A stretch of 64,000 nt of DNA from Aphelenchoides besseyi (GCA_024699855.1 JAMPIQ010000002.1:16368001-16432000); one strand, 5' to 3'; numbered from the stretch's first letter, positions 13,368-26,375 are shown. The notes: a model not told the origin generated them from the letters alone. A program made the numbers and translations.

Positions 13368-15431
13368 ATGTCTTCGAAAAAGGATGTTAATGAAAACGTA
13401 AGTTGATCGTTTAAACATGAGAAATACCGTTTTTTAGGTCGGAAAAGAATCGTTGGATGAGTCCGATGAGCCAAGTGCGTGTAAACGTCGTCGATTGGAC
13501 AAAGATGGACCTCATGTAAACGATGTGAATGCAAAGGTAAGAAGTTTCATAAGTCCTATTTTTGTTCCCATCTAATATCTCACGGTTGAAATTGAAAACT
13601 GCAATTTGACAAGTTCGAGTCGAATGCACGGAGCAATTGGGGCTTGGGTTTGTGACTTGGGAAAAAAGACAGAACGTGGATCGAATAAACGACGCTGATA
13701 CCTCGGTTTTTGGATGTTCAGTTTGCCTTTCCTTCCCTGTGATCGGACGACCGGTCGTGATTTTACCTACTTTTTGTCGTCTTCAATCTCACAGATCTGA
13801 TCTCTGAACTATTGAGCTTTTCCGAATACCGCATTTTTCCTATTAATGCCCCAAGGGAGCCTATTTTTCGGAGGTGCCAAAAAGGCGAGGCTAATTAGGA
13901 AGGGTGCTTCTACTAGAAATTGGGATGAATAGGAAAAATACGGTAAGTGCGGCGCCGGGTGTAAAGGTGTAAAAGAATATCAGTGTTGACAGACTGTATA
14001 AATTTCCCTTTCTGTCAAATAACACAACACGAGTTGCCGTTGGCAAACAAAGAGCAAAACTGTGGTTCTAGCTTTCATTTACTTAATGATGGAGATTGTC
14101 TTGATCAGTTGTTCAACACGTGCGAGCTTTGACAAGACAATTACTCGACCTTTTCACTAAAATTTAGAGTTTTTCGGAACGTTGCTTGTGTTTTATAGCT
14201 CGGTTTCAGAGCACGACAGCAACAACCGGTTGTTTCATTTTCAAACGCAACATAGAAGATCGCTTCTTATCCATTACGAATTATTCCTTTGATGGACGGT
14301 TTTTTCATCACTAACTACTCGTCTGTTGAAGTGATCGATGTGATCTACCTGAAACAAAAGTAAGTTACAAATGCCATTTTCCACTATGGTTTCTTTGCTA
14401 TTTAGAAGACTCAACTTCGATTTTTCATTAGCAACAATTGATGGAAAACCGTTGAAAGATCTTTTCGATTTGCTAAATTATTGTGCTTTTGACTTGGAGA
14501 CATCGCTAGTCCTGTTTAAAAAGTGCTTTTCTGACTATTATGTGGGAACTGGAGTCAAAAACTTCGAACAGTCAACTGCTGTTATTGGCCGGTCAATCAG
14601 GATTTTGAATGGTTTTGATGGCTTCGACCGCGCACGTTTCTGCCCAAAATCTTTTCCAGCCAATTTGGAAGATGACCTGCTCCTAAAAATCTATACGGAT
14701 TTCGAAAGGATGTTGTTTAATGTTAAAGTGGATGGTTAAATGCAACTTCAAGCTACACAACTAGATATTTTGTCAAGTGGATCAGTTGCGACAGTCGATG
14801 GACAATTTGCGTACAGTGTGGAAGTAAACTTGGACATGATGAAGGTCAAACAACAATATCATCTGTTGAGTTCATCAAAGAGTCATTTGGAACTGGGGCG
14901 CTGTCCATATGTCCAACGATCAACTGGAAAACTATCGATTTCTTTGTAAGATTTTTTGTTTTGCATATTTTCATTTGTACATTTATAGCATTGTAAGCGT
15001 GGTTGTCGTGTTGGAAATCGATTTTTCATTGCTGTTTCAAATTCGACCAACAAAAGTCAATTTTTCGTGTTGAATTTGGACACATTGGAGTGGAAAGACA
15101 CTGGAATCATGCTGGATGGTTATATTCAAGCTATGTAAACTGAGGGAGAATGTAGCTTGATTACTTTCATGGCAGGCGATCATTACGTTTACTATCATCA
15201 CTTCGAAGTCGAGTAAGTTAGCCGGCTTGAACGATCTAAAGTTGTGTTTTCAGCAAACCATACTTGCTATCCACTGGTGCTTGGAACAAGTTGACGAGCT
15301 TAAGTGATACCCGACCAGACGCCTACGACTTCATTCTCAGCAAACTCCGACGAATTTCAGACCACCGCGTCCTATTGAGCACTCTGTTCCACTTGATTCT
15401 CAACCATGATAATTTCTTGTGCTTTCAGTAA
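13368..15431 (+). pseudogene. Frame-broken multi-exon gene of an unrecognised local family (RPDAY family)
   Basis: Two clean first exons (13368-13397 and 13438-13536; reading MSSKKDVNENV, then a nuclear-signal-like CKRRRLDKDG stretch) are followed by a roughly 670 bp intron containing a small inverted-repeat element. An acceptor near 14,209 then leads to an exon encoding CFIFKRNIEDRFLSITNYS. The frame breaks near 14,302 and resumes one base off. Later in-frame stops lie near 14,737 and 15,136. Downstream blocks look like genuine protein: FFIAVSNSTNKSQFFVLNLD followed by TLEWKDTG resembles a kelch-type repeat edge, and the last exon carries SLSDTRPDAYDFILSKLRR. A homologous ending (FDARPDAYNSILRQLLKN) occurs near 30,690 in this window, so this is a family. 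Function is unknown; a beta-propeller ancestry is only a guess. The breaks could be real decay or base-calling errors, but neighbouring NTE shows none. Confidence 0.5.
13827..13945. mobile_element. Short inverted-repeat (MITE-like) element inside an intron
   Basis: A 119 bp element bounded by 18 bp terminal inverted repeats that differ at one base: the left end reads taccgcatttttcctatt and the right end is the complement of taccgtatttttcctatt. It has no coding capacity. It sits in the long intron of the broken gene at 13,368-15,431. I saw no clear target-site duplication beyond the repeats, so the transposase family is undetermined. Confidence 0.5.
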
Positions 15432-15639
15432 ATAAATTGTTGTTAAAACAGTTGTGGAAATGAAATTCGATTCTGGGATCTCAAAGAAACCGAACGCAAA
15501 CTGAGATTTTAGGCATTAACTCCCATGAAATCAAGACAATGAAAATGCTCAATTCAAGACCTCGTAAATTAATCATAAAACAAAAACATTTGCGAAATTT
15601 CTGATCTACTTGCTTAAAGTGAATCGATGAGTGTTTATT

Positions 15640-15845
15640 GAGTTGATCAAAAACACAAGTTCAAACGTGCGAGATACAATAATTGGGAAATGAGTGATAA
15701 AAAAAGGCCAACTGTCGCTAGCTCGTCAGACAAGCCAACAGCCGGACCTTCGTTTTTAGTCCAACTGCTGACTCGTCGTGAAAGTCAACAATCGGACTAA
15801 AGTCTGTATGTAGAGGATACAATAATGAAATGGACGAAAACAGAT
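15640..15845. repeat. 3' flank of the 28S gene, duplicated at 47,072
   Basis: The sequence just past the 28S 3' end (in the minus-strand sense) recurs with modest divergence at about 47,072-47,215, including the shared blocks gatacaataatgaaatggac and gagtgataaaaaaagg. It therefore belongs to the rRNA spacer that was copied along with the 28S fragment. Confidence 0.6.
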
Positions 15846-16266
15846 TCATCCGATCAAAGGGTAGTCTCAACAGATCGCAGTGTAAAGACTGCTCTGCTGC
15901 TTACAACCCCTTGACCAGTAGTCAAGTCGTATTCAAGCGATCTTGCACCCCGACATTACACCACACAAAGTCGTATGGAATCGACAACCAAGCGGTAGTT
16001 AAACCACGAGGCAAGGGTCAACTATGGGGTTTGAGCTACGCCGCACGCGAGTGCAACGCATAAGAGTACCGCCCGACACCGGGGCACGAGAGTATTGTCA
16101 ACCTGACTAGACGGGCTTCCAACTTAGAGGCATTCAGTTGTAATCCCCCAGATGGTAGCGTCGCACCAGCGTCCGATCGGACGAGCGCATAAACCAATTG
16201 TCTGAACCTGCTGTTCCTCTCGTACTAAGCAGGATTACTATTGCAACAACGAATTCGACAGTAGGA

Positions 16267-16313
<47 letters not shown>

Positions 16314-16355
16314 ATTAGTGGGTGAACAATCCAACGCTTTGCGCATTCTGCTACG

Positions 16356-16393
<38 letters not shown>

Positions 16394-16416
16394 AACGTCG
16401 CTATGGACGCTTGGCT

Positions 16417-16463
<47 letters not shown>

Positions 16464-16831
16464 GTAAACTTTACAAATCAAAAGGATCGATAGGCCACGC
16501 TTTCGCGGTCTGTATTCGTACTGGAAATCAAGATCAAGTAAGCTTTTGTCCTTTTACTCTACGTAAGGTTTCCGTCCTTACTGAGCTTACCTTAGGACAC
16601 CTACGTTACTGTTTGATAGATGTACCGCCCCAGTCAAACTCCCCGCCTGACACTGTCTTCGGCGCGGGTCGTCCGTTCGCACGAACTTAACACCAAACAC
16701 AAGCACACCGCGAAGGCGTGCGTTTCCCGTCTAACCGAATAAGTAAGGAAACGATGAAAGTAGTGGTATTTCATTGGCGTGCCGAAACACTCCCACTTAT
16801 GCTACACCATGCATGATTCTTCACAAAGTCA

Positions 16832-16869
<38 letters not shown>

Positions 16870-16876
16870 GTCTTTG

Positions 16877-16916
<40 letters not shown>

Positions 16917-16949
16917 TTAGGGACAGTGGGAATCTCGTTAATCCATTCG

Positions 16950-17027
<78 letters not shown>

Positions 17028-19141
17028 AATCAAATTTCCTTAATATAACATTCAGAGCACTGGGCAGAAATCAGAGACGGTCAACGTCTTTCGAAGACCA
17101 TCCGTCTCCTCTGTTTTAATTAGACAGTCGGATTCCCCGAGTCCGTACCAGTTCTAGATACGCTCGTTAAGCGTCTACCGCAACTCGCCGACAACCGCGA
17201 AGCCGTCGGGAGCGAAGCCGAAGCCTTCCACCGTCGGACCACGCCACTAGCCCACGCGGTCTTGCGACCACGCAGTCACGGACGCATTCCAACGGCCTCA
17301 CGCAACGACCCGATAGACCCGAGCTCTAGAGCCAATTCTTTTCCCAAGTTACGAATCTAATTTGCCGACTTCCCTTATCTACATTATTCTATCAACTAGA
17401 GGCTGTTCACCTTGGAGACCTGCTGCGGATATTGGTACGAACGAGCGAGAAATTCATCGAGCCTCCCCTGCCTTTTCACGGACCACATGAAGCACTCGGA
17501 ATGGCGCCGTAACCGCGCCACTCTACAACCCCAACAACCATATCTCCGGATGAACCGATTCCATGGTCACGCGAGTTTAAACCAGAAAAGAGATCTCTGG
17601 TCCGGGCCTCATGCAGCGTCGACAGGTTCGTTTGCGTTGCCGCGCTCGTCGACGCCGAAGCGACGACATCTCCTCGTCTCGATGCGGGAATATTAACCCG
17701 CTTCCCTTTCGGCACACGCGACGCAATCCACAAGTGGAAGTTGAACGTCGCCACTTCAAAACCAGCCTTAGCCTGTGCCTTAGGATCGATTAACCCACGT
17801 ACAATCACTGTGCACGCGGAACCCTTCTCCACTTCAGTCTTCAAGGATCTCACTTGAACTTGAATATTTGCTACTACAACCAAGATCTGCACTCGTGACG
17901 GCTCCAGTCGAGCTCACGCTCCGCACCTTCGACGCCATCACGACAACCTTCCTACTCGTTGAGAGATTGGGCACCATCTCAAACAACGGCCGAGTATAGG
18001 TCCTCCGCTCCAGCGCCATCCATTTTCAGGGCTAGTTGCTTCGGCAGGTGGGTTGTTACACATTCCTTAGCGGTTTCCGACTTCCATGGCCACCGTCCTG
18101 CTGTCTATAGCAACCAACACCTTTTATGGGGTCTAATGAGCGGAGAGTCTGGCACCTTAACTCGGCGTTTGGTTCATCCCCCACATCGCCAGTTCTGCTT
18201 ACCAAAAATGGCCCACTTGGAGCACATGCAATCAAAGTCGCGTGTTCAAATCGAGAAACACCGACATCATAACCATTTAGAGTATGAGAATAGTTTGAGA
18301 ATAATACATCCCAATGACTCTAATCGTTCGCTTTACCGAGTATATCTGCTTCGATTGTGTGCACCAGCTATCCTGAGGGAAACTTCGGAAGGAACCAGCT
18401 ACTAGATGGTTCGATTAGTCTTGCGCCCCTATACCCAAATCAGACGATCGATTTGCACGTCAGAACCGCTTCGGACTTCCACCAGAGTTTCCTCTGGCTT
18501 CATCCTGTTCGGGCATAGTTCACCATCTTTCGGGTCTCAAAGCGTACGCTCAACCTCCGCAACAGAACAAGTCCTAGTCACGGGGCGATGTTGCGCGCCG
18601 GACGTCGAAACGCCCAACGCTCACATCGTCGACATCCAATGTCTCACTTTCATTACGCCTTTGAGTTTCGCAGCTCAATGACTCGCGTACACCTTAAACT
18701 CCTTGGTCCGTGTTTCAAGACGGGTCGAATGGGTGACCGACTATACACCGAGTCGAGTGCCGGGGCAACGAACGCCGATCGTAGGCCGCGGAAACGGAAG
18801 ACACATGTGCCATCCGCAACCACAACTCACAACCGACGCCCATCGCGAATTCACCCGCACTCCACAACAGCGAGCCAACATCACCTGCTATCCGAACGCA
18901 CAGGATTCTCGAGTCCGAAAACCCGAGTCCTCTATACGCCCTTCCGGCAGCGACATCGACCCACTCGGCGCACTCCGCACGCAAATGCATCCAACGAGCA
19001 CACAACAACAACACTCCTAGACAACCTTGCGGAATGTCGTCGAAGCGATTGCAGTGTCGCGGGATTGAATACGCACAAGATACGTCAGCTCCATTCGCTT
19101 CCATTATATCGGTTTCACGTTCTCTTGCACTCTCTTTTCAA

Positions 19142-19174
<33 letters not shown>

Positions 19175-19540
19175 TGCTATCGGTCTCGTGGTCGTATTTA
19201 GCCTTAGGTGAAGTTTACCACCCGCTTTGGGCTGCGTTTCCAAACAACCCGACTCCCAGAGAAACGAATTCGTCGACGCCGTTCGGCCGTACTGGTGTGA
19301 AACCATCTGTGCAGCCGCTTTCCAGCGAAACTTGGACCAAACACACGCCGACGATGCTCGCTCTCCAAACGCTACACCGACACCGACACTCGTCCGTCAG
19401 AACGAGCGTCTTAAGCGCTGGGCTAGTCCCTTTTCACTCGCAGTTACTGGGGGAATCCTTGTTAGTTTCTTTTCCTCTGCTTACTGATATGCTTAAGTTC
19501 AGCAGGTGGTCATACGCAACTCAGGTGGATTTCAACCAAT
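15846..19540 (-). rRNA. 28S: 28S large-subunit rRNA
   Basis: On the minus strand the 5' end follows the universal pattern with ctgctgaacttaagcatatc (near 19,500) and the 3' end runs through gaatacgacttgactactgg to the conserved gatctgttgagac block. The hypervariable core containing the R2/R4/R1 retrotransposon target region (16,900-17,000; sense ctcgtcatctaattagtgac) is intact and uninserted in this copy. Length is roughly 3.7 kb. End positions are estimates, within about 10-20 bases. Confidence 0.93.
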
Positions 19541-19844
19541 CAAATGGTCAGTGTCATCAATCGCACTGCCGACATCCGAACAACAACTCGCAAAGACCTT
19601 CTCAATAACAGCCAAGCATCTCAATTGTGGAATCAAGTCACTCAAAGCCGTACAGATCAAAAGCCAATCGAATCATGTTCCTTGCACATGGACATCGTTC
19701 GAACAGTACTAACAACGTAATCACAGCATACTCCGAAGAATACGCCACCAAAGCGAACACGTCAACTGCATTCCGTGGGGAAGAGTCGACGATTCGATGG
19801 CGAAAACCATTACACAATGCATTTGGCTTCCCTTTCCATGAAAA
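19541..19844 (-). other. ITS2: ITS2 spacer
   Basis: Spacer between the 5.8S 3' end and the 28S 5' end, about 300 bp. Open frames crossing it are incidental. Confidence 0.8.
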
Positions 19845-20000
19845 CACCCTGAGCTGCGTATGTCGAAGGGCAGAACCCGACGACGCAATATGCAATCGAA
19901 AACAAGGCACTCGTAATATCTGTAATTCGTGCTTATTAACGCAATTCACTGCGTTCTTCATCGACCCACGAGCCAAGTGATTCACCGACATAACTTGCTC
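19845..20000 (-). rRNA. 5.8S: 5.8S rRNA
   Basis: The minus strand reads ggctcgtgggtcgatgaaga followed by acgcag, the invariant 5.8S core. It then shows a gaattacagat-type block and a cagctcagggtg 3' region that pairs with the 28S start. The ends are placed by comparison with the general eukaryotic pattern, within a few bases. Confidence 0.9.
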
Positions 20001-20281
20001 GATTAGTTGGCATTGAACGAATTGAAAATGGGTTGTTGGTTCTGGGTGCCCGACCGGGTCATCAACTCTAACACCGCCGAAGCGGTGTCTACTATTGGAC
20101 ATCGTCGCAGCCACGGACGTGGAACACAACTGCTCAATCCAACATAGAGGCCCAGAGAAGCCGTTTGTGAAAACTGAAATCTCATTGAAGAGACCAGCGA
20201 TCGGGAAATACCGAGTGCTTCACGACGACCGTCGAATATCCGCACCACGGCACTCCCAACTCGATTGTTTGCTTCGATACC
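20001..20281 (-). other. ITS1: ITS1 spacer
   Basis: About 280 bp between the 18S and 5.8S genes, with no conserved element recognised. Confidence 0.8.
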
Positions 20282-20428
20282 TGATCTTGCAGCAGGTTCA
20301 CCTACTGCAACCTTGTTACGACTTTTCCCCGGTTCAAGCCGTTGCGATTAAGCCACTTTCCAGCAAACGACATGCCGAAACATGAGCGAACGCCGGTCCG
20401 TGGATTTCTCGAAACAACTCAGTCCCGG

Positions 20429-20465
<37 letters not shown>

Positions 20466-20906
20466 ATCAATGCGAGTTGATGACTCGCATTTACTTGGAA
20501 TTCCTCGTTCATGAGTGAAAATTTCAACACTCAATTCCAGCCATAATAATATCTCAACTGTTTGCCATCTCCTCTCGGAGTAGGACAATCACGCTGATAC
20601 CACCATTGTAGCACGCGTGCGGCCCCGAACATCTAAGGGCATCACAGACCTGTTATTGCGCCATTTCTTGAGGCTAAGAACCACGAATCCCGCTAAGAAA
20701 TGATCGTCGACAAACGAATCAATCGACGCACTAGTTAGCAGTCGGCGTCTCGCTCGTTATCGCAATAAAGCAGACACTTCGTTAGCACGAACTAAGAACG
20801 GCCATGCACCACCATCCACCGAATCATGAAAGAGCTATCGGTCTGTCAATCCTCACGATGTGCTGGCCGGGTGAGGTTTCCCGTGTTGAGTCAAATTAAG
20901 CCGCAA

Positions 20907-20953
<47 letters not shown>

Positions 20954-22048
20954 TTTGCAACCATACTTCCCCCGGAACCGAAAGACTTTCGTTTCCGGAA
21001 ACCCGCTCGCTTATGAACTCGAATCCACAAGCGAATTGGTAGTTGGCATCATTTACGGTCAGAACTAGGGCGGTATCTAATCGCCTTCGAACCTCTGACT
21101 TTCGTTCTTGATTAATGAAAACACTCTTGGCAAATGCCTTCGCTTTAGTGCGTCTCGCTACGGTCCTCGAATTTCACCTCTCGCGCAGCGATACGAATGC
21201 CCCCGGCTGTTCCTGTTAACCATTGTTTCAGCCGACAAAACCAATAAAACTCGGCCGCAACCTTGTTCCATTATTCCATGCACCGGTATTCAGTCGTAAG
21301 ACCCGCCTTGAGCACTTAAGCCGTTCAAAGTAATCCTGCGCATCACCGACCCGAAGGCCCGAAAACGCGCAAAATACCGCCCACGAGTGACGCCCGTTAA
21401 GACGCACCCCGAACGGTTCAACAATCCAACTATGAACTTTTTAACCGCAACAATAATTCTATGTATTACGAGAGCTGGAATTACCGCGGCTGCTGGCACC
21501 AGACTTGCCCTCTCGTAGATACTCGTTAAATTGTCTACATTGTACCCATTCCAATGTCCGACCTCAGAGAGAACGGACTCGTTATTTCTCGTCACTACCT
21601 CATCGTATTGATATTGGGTAATTTTCGCGCCTGCTGCTATCCTTAGACATATTCGCCGTTTTTAAGGCGGATTCTCCGGAGTCAAACCCTGATTCTCCGT
21701 TACCCGTTAGAACCATGGCAGTCCAATACACTGCCAACCAGTTGATAGGGCAGATACTCGAATGAAACTTCGCCGACACAAGATCGTGCGATACGCAGTA
21801 TTATCCAGAGTTAGCAAAAGGACTAACGAATAGTTTTGCTCCAATAATAGCACTGCAAAACCCGAAGGCCGCAGCTGTTCGCATGTATTGGCTCCAGAAT
21901 TACCGCAGTTATCCATTTAAGTCATAGAACAAGTAGATTATATCTGTTGTAATGAGCCGTTCGCAGTTTCGCTTTATAACGCTCTACTTACACATGCATG
22001 GCTAAATCTTTGAAAGAAACACATCAGTTCAGCCAGGATCAACCAGAT
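20282..22048 (-). rRNA. 18S: 18S small-subunit rRNA
   Basis: The 5' end is the complement of tcagccaggatcaaccag at 22,028-22,045. The 3' end is the complement of gcagcaggttcacctac near 20,290. Universal blocks are present, including ggaattgacggaagggcacc, tacacaccgcccgtcgc and cgtgctacaatgg. Length is about 1,767 nt, normal for a nematode. The 3' terminus reads tgcaagatca, where most eukaryotes have a gcagaaggatcatta-type ending. Confidence 0.96.
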
Positions 22049-24028
22049 TAGTGGGTTCGCCATTCGAAAATGTGCTCACTCACCGCGACTCCTCGAATGC
22101 ACTCGATTCGTCGCCTCTGCTCACCGGGAGTCCGAATTGCTCGGCTCCCACAACCAACACCATCGCACTGCAAGATCCCTGGTCGTTCGCACGACACTCG
22201 TCTCACTGCTTTCTCGAAACCGAGCACCCACCGCTAGGCGGGCGCTCGTTCGTCTTTTTTTCACTCACAACCGCCGTGAATTCGAATAAAACCATCTTTC
22301 GATCGTGGAGCGCACCAGTCGACAGCGCCGAAGAGCTCTGGACACTCGAAAGCATCGCTCATCGACTGACTGCCAACCGGCACGCAGCATTCAACGGGAC
22401 CTCTCAGCAAACGCCGATTCTTCCCTTCCCCTACGAAATTGGAAAGATCTTCTCGCCCGTCAAATAACCGAACAGCGTGCGCCTTTTTTCCGCCCGCCAG
22501 CGGGGCGCTCAAATTCGAATGCGTTTCGGATCGATAGCTTCCGATTCTCGTCCACTTTGCAACTCAGATTGTTCTCCATCAAAAGACCTTCAAAATGAAC
22601 CCTCACTCGACTATAAAAAACCAAAATTAACATCTCACCCGCCTTTCAACTTTAAGCGCTTCCTTCATTTCGTGCATTTCATTTTGACTCTTCGTGACCA
22701 CGAGACTTCTTGCTGCCTAAATTTTGTTCATTTTGATAGTCTTTTTTGTGCAATTTACTCACCAAACTTGAATCACTTTCAACTCCGCTCATTTCAAACT
22801 GAAAGACGACATTCAAACTCACACTTCAATTTCAATGTCCAATTCCAGTCTACAACTTCAATCCCCAATTTCTAAATGACCTTTTAGTCAATCAACACCC
22901 GTGATTCAGTCGACTGATTGAAACTGACGTTCTTTATTCCGGCAACTACTCGCTCACTCGCTTCCGCAAACGAGCTTTTTTCCTTCCCACAAACGAGCGC
23001 TCTCCATTCTCGCAAACAAGTGCTGACCCGATTCCTGTCAACGAGCTCCTTTTCGACACTCGTTTCTGAGAGAGTAGTCTCCAACTTTGGTGAGAACACT
23101 GATGGAACGGCACGGCGAATGAATCTGAAACACAAATCAATCCGATCGCAAAAACAACCACCACTCGCAACTTCCAAACAAGTCGAAATTAGAATTGAAA
23201 CCAAAATGATTATGCATTTCAATTTAATTCAAAATCTTATTCACACGCTTCTCATCTAAATACGTTGACTGTTCGTTATCTTTACGACCCCCAATCTCCA
23301 TTCCGCTTGTCCGTCTGCTCGTCATCGAATGCAGATTTTGTGTTGGAAAATGAGTCGGATGTTCATTTTCGGATGACTGGAAATGAGATTGAGTGGATCG
23401 GTTGAAAATTGGAGTTTGTTTCGCTTGGAAATTTGTTTAAAAGTGGTCAGTCAGTTTTCTTCCATTCATTTCGGAATTCAACGCTGGTTGTGAGGTCGAT
23501 TAATTGAATTTGCGATCTTTTCAAGTTCGGATTCGCTGAACTCGATTAATCTCTGGGACAAGAATGTATTCTGTCGCATCATGGTGACGGCAATTAACGT
23601 AATTGAATTGAAACGGCTTCGGTAAATGCTAAATGGCTTTATGTTCAATAGAATCGCAATCAAACAAATGGAACTTGACAAATCGAACTCAATTTCCTTT
23701 CTGAGTTCTTGTTTATGGATTTCCATTTCATCTGAAGCCGAACAGATTGGAGAGTCACTTATTGCTTCAATTTTGTTGGCTTAGTGTTGATTCAAGTTGT
23801 GGGTTTTTGTGAACGAATACTTCATTTAGATAAGAATGGTTGCGATTATTGGAAGCCGAAGTGATTTCATTAGAATCGAATTAGAGTCGACCAGATGAAT
23901 GTTAAGATGATCGAATAGTTAGAACTGAAAGTACGGAACAATCTCTTACATGTGAATTCCTACAGGTTTGTACGAATACGTTCAGAGTTGTGATTTCATT
24001 TTGATCTTGTGTAATTTGTTGAGTCGAA
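22049..24028. other. Presumed 5' external transcribed spacer and intergenic spacer
   Basis: Directly upstream of 18S in its own orientation. 22,049-22,600 is GC-richer and probably transcribed spacer. 22,600-23,450 is pyrimidine-biased on the plus strand with scattered short similar words. No gene, tandem spacer repeat or promoter motif is recognised. Confidence 0.45.
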
Positions 24029-24417
24029 ATGATTTCCACATTAATGCGCAGTGATGATGGCAGTGGAGACAAAAATGCCTCCGGGCTAACGGTGGAAATA
24101 GCGCGAAACATGAGTAGAGGATCGGGCGAAGAGATTTTGTGGGATAAAGGCGGCGATCCCATCGGGGTTTTCGTTTGTTGCTGCGCAGGTAAGACGATCG
24201 AATGTCGTTTTCTTTGGTCGTCGCCACTTCGGTGGCGTTGATCCCTACTCGGTATGCACCGAAACCGCCGTATATCTGCGAGTGTTAAGGGACCGCTGGT
24301 GTCGCAGAGGAGATCTTCGGATCACCTGCCGGCGGTTCTTGAGCACTCACAGGGCCAAGACAAATACTCTTAGTTCTGACTGCGCCAGACGGAATTTTTA
24401 CGAGTTCCCAATACTGA
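24029..24417 (+). CDS. Candidate short two-exon gene, unrecognised
   Basis: Exon 24029-24188, donor gtaaga, and exon 24353-24417 give a 74-residue reading with agreeing phase. The translation is Gly/Asp-rich in the first half (EEILWDKGGDPIGVFVCCCA) and continues PRQILLVLTAPDGIFTSSQY to a stop. The local GC content is higher than in the flanks, as in other coding DNA here. The start could be this ATG or the one at 24,044. No family is recognised. A longer gene with further exons, or a non-coding transcript, remains possible. Confidence 0.35.
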
Positions 24418-24740
24418 GAACATACAAATTTGATTCCAAAAGCAAAACAAGAAGAATGCTTGGAGTGTAGTGGGTAAGAAATTACACGATCAAACGAATC
24501 GGTTTGTTGAAGTGGTTTCGAACAACTAGAGCACTGGTCTTCATAATTCAACATCAACATGCACTGCAATCAACAGATGAACTTGGAACTTGTCGAGCTG
24601 AAATGCACACCATCCTGCCAGATTAAGAATTTGCAATGAAAAGTTCAATGCAACGTCAATTGAAGTGCAAATGAACCGAACAAAAGACACAAAGTATTCA
24701 ACTACAGTTTATTTCCTAAAGAACAAGTACAACTATTGAG

Positions 24741-25493
24741 TTAAAGCATGATTGCTTTTGGATCCTCTTCTGCGCCTTGTTGTTGGTTGTTGTCCGGCAC
24801 ATGGTTGTCGTTGATAATCCAGAAACCACGGCGCTGAAAAGGATCGATTAGTTCAACTGACAAGTTCCATGTCTCTCATAGAGTTCAACATTTGGACTTC
24901 TACCTCTTTGGTGTCGAAAGACAGTGCTCTTGTTACCGCAGATCGAAGTCGACAGATTCGAATTATCAATCTGCAGTAACAAGAGCGGATGCCTCGATCA
25001 ACAGATGCAAAAGTCAACAGCTTACCTTCGACTTGAGTTTTCCATCATCCTCGACGTCTTCCTTTGAAACGGGACGATAGTGTCCCAACGGAACGAGAAC
25101 GAGGAATGTCGATGAGCATTGACGTTGAATTCGCCGAAAGAATCTGCAGAGCACGAAAATTGCACGTTGATGTCGCAACTGCCGATGGATAAAACGAATC
25201 TAAAAACAAGGCACAATAAGAAACGAAGGCTTCCATTTACGTTTGTGAAATGGCCGGGTTCTCGTGGACTGTGAACGTGAGGTCCAACTCCTTCTTCTTG
25301 ACGTACATATTAACGGTGCTCGTGCTCCCCACTCAAACCCTTGTATTTCCTGAAAGAACTGAATGACAAGATCAATCGGTTCCAGAACTCACACGTCGTT
25401 TCCATCGGCGCTGAAGTCCGATGAAGCGCAGCGTGTGAACTGGAGAATCAGCAGCGACCAAATGAAGACATTGAAGATGCCACGGAAAGACAT
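24741..25493 (-). pseudogene. Four-exon secreted-protein-like gene with disrupted frame
   Basis: Minus-strand exons 25493-25393, 25349-25241, 25199-25026 and 24833-24741 are joined by three GT-AG introns of 38-192 bp. The first exon encodes a good signal peptide (MSFRGIFNVFIWSLLILQ then FTRCASS). The last encodes a natural-looking tail (RRGFWIINDNHVPDNNQQQG to AIML and a stop). The phases chain together, but the chained frame hits one TAA at the end of EHEHR in exon 2. Better-looking protein lies one base off for part of exons 2-3 (VNMYVKKKELDLTFTVHENP). Either small indels have broken it or the sequence contains base errors. No family is recognised. Confidence 0.4.
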
Positions 25494-25907
25494 CACACGA
25501 AGAGCGGAAAGAACAACAAGAAAACGACTGAACAGGACGAGAAGAACGAAAGAAGGTGACGATTCCAAGGATTTTGATCCTGAGATCGACTTGTGAGTAA
25601 GCAAATTGGTCAGAAATTAACATTAAAATCACTAATTATGCGAAACTTCTAAGCACATTAGCGATTCTTGTTTCGTATTTGTGGATTTGTATCCGACTGT
25701 CTATCGTATCTGTAGAAGCTCTAAAGCTCAATGCAGGCATTTGACCAACTTCCGAAATACCGCGCTTCCAATCACTCAATTGTTAGTGTCCGCCGCTTTT
25801 CCACAGTTGTGGTCACAATCTAAACTTCTGATTCTATGACAGAGAAATGTCAAGTCGTTTGTATTTGAAATCATATTCGATAATTTCACTGTTTAGTGTT
25901 TTCGAGA

Positions 25908-26375
25908 ACTTGCATTGACTATAGCTCGGGAACCAGTGACCCTAGAAGCGTGTGATTAACAGGACAAAAAACAACCACTCATGAACTCTGAAAAACCCTG
26001 TGAATATCGGCGATTCCAATCAGCCAACAAGCTAAAATACACAACACCCCCCATTCCCTTTTATGACATGTCCATCGCGCAAATCGATATAGCTTAGAGA
26101 GATTCTGGCAACAGTCATTGTTTATATTGTGTTAGTAGAAAGCTTGAAAGTCTGGCTATTGATTGTGCGTAAACTTGTAGACACCGGATAACTGAGAGAA
26201 AAATGAGAGGTCTTCAAAACCAAACAATCTGTCGAAAATCGTCCAAAATTGCAAAAGTTTGTGCAGCTCTTACCATGGATGATGGTGAGCTCTTATTTGG
26301 CACTCTCATTGACAAGGTTGAGAATTTATAATTCCGAAAGTTTGGAGACCTGAAGTTGATCGAGAACAGAATTGG
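25908..26375 (+). repeat. Repeat A: partial copy of the 3 kb duplication
   Basis: About 470 bp matching 28,288-28,752 and 44,048-44,510 with only scattered differences. All three contain the shared word tgaggtcttcaaaacc-like block and the reading MRGLQNQTICRKSSKIAKVC. In this copy that reading continues as LTMDDGELLFGTLIDKV and stops early, so it is a truncated fragment. Confidence 0.75.

Noticed and set aside
17476..17892. Open frames of 60-207 codons across 16-22.6 kb
   Set aside because: They lie within or beside the 28S, 5.8S, 18S and spacer sequences on either strand; rRNA conservation explains the sequence and none encodes a recognisable protein.
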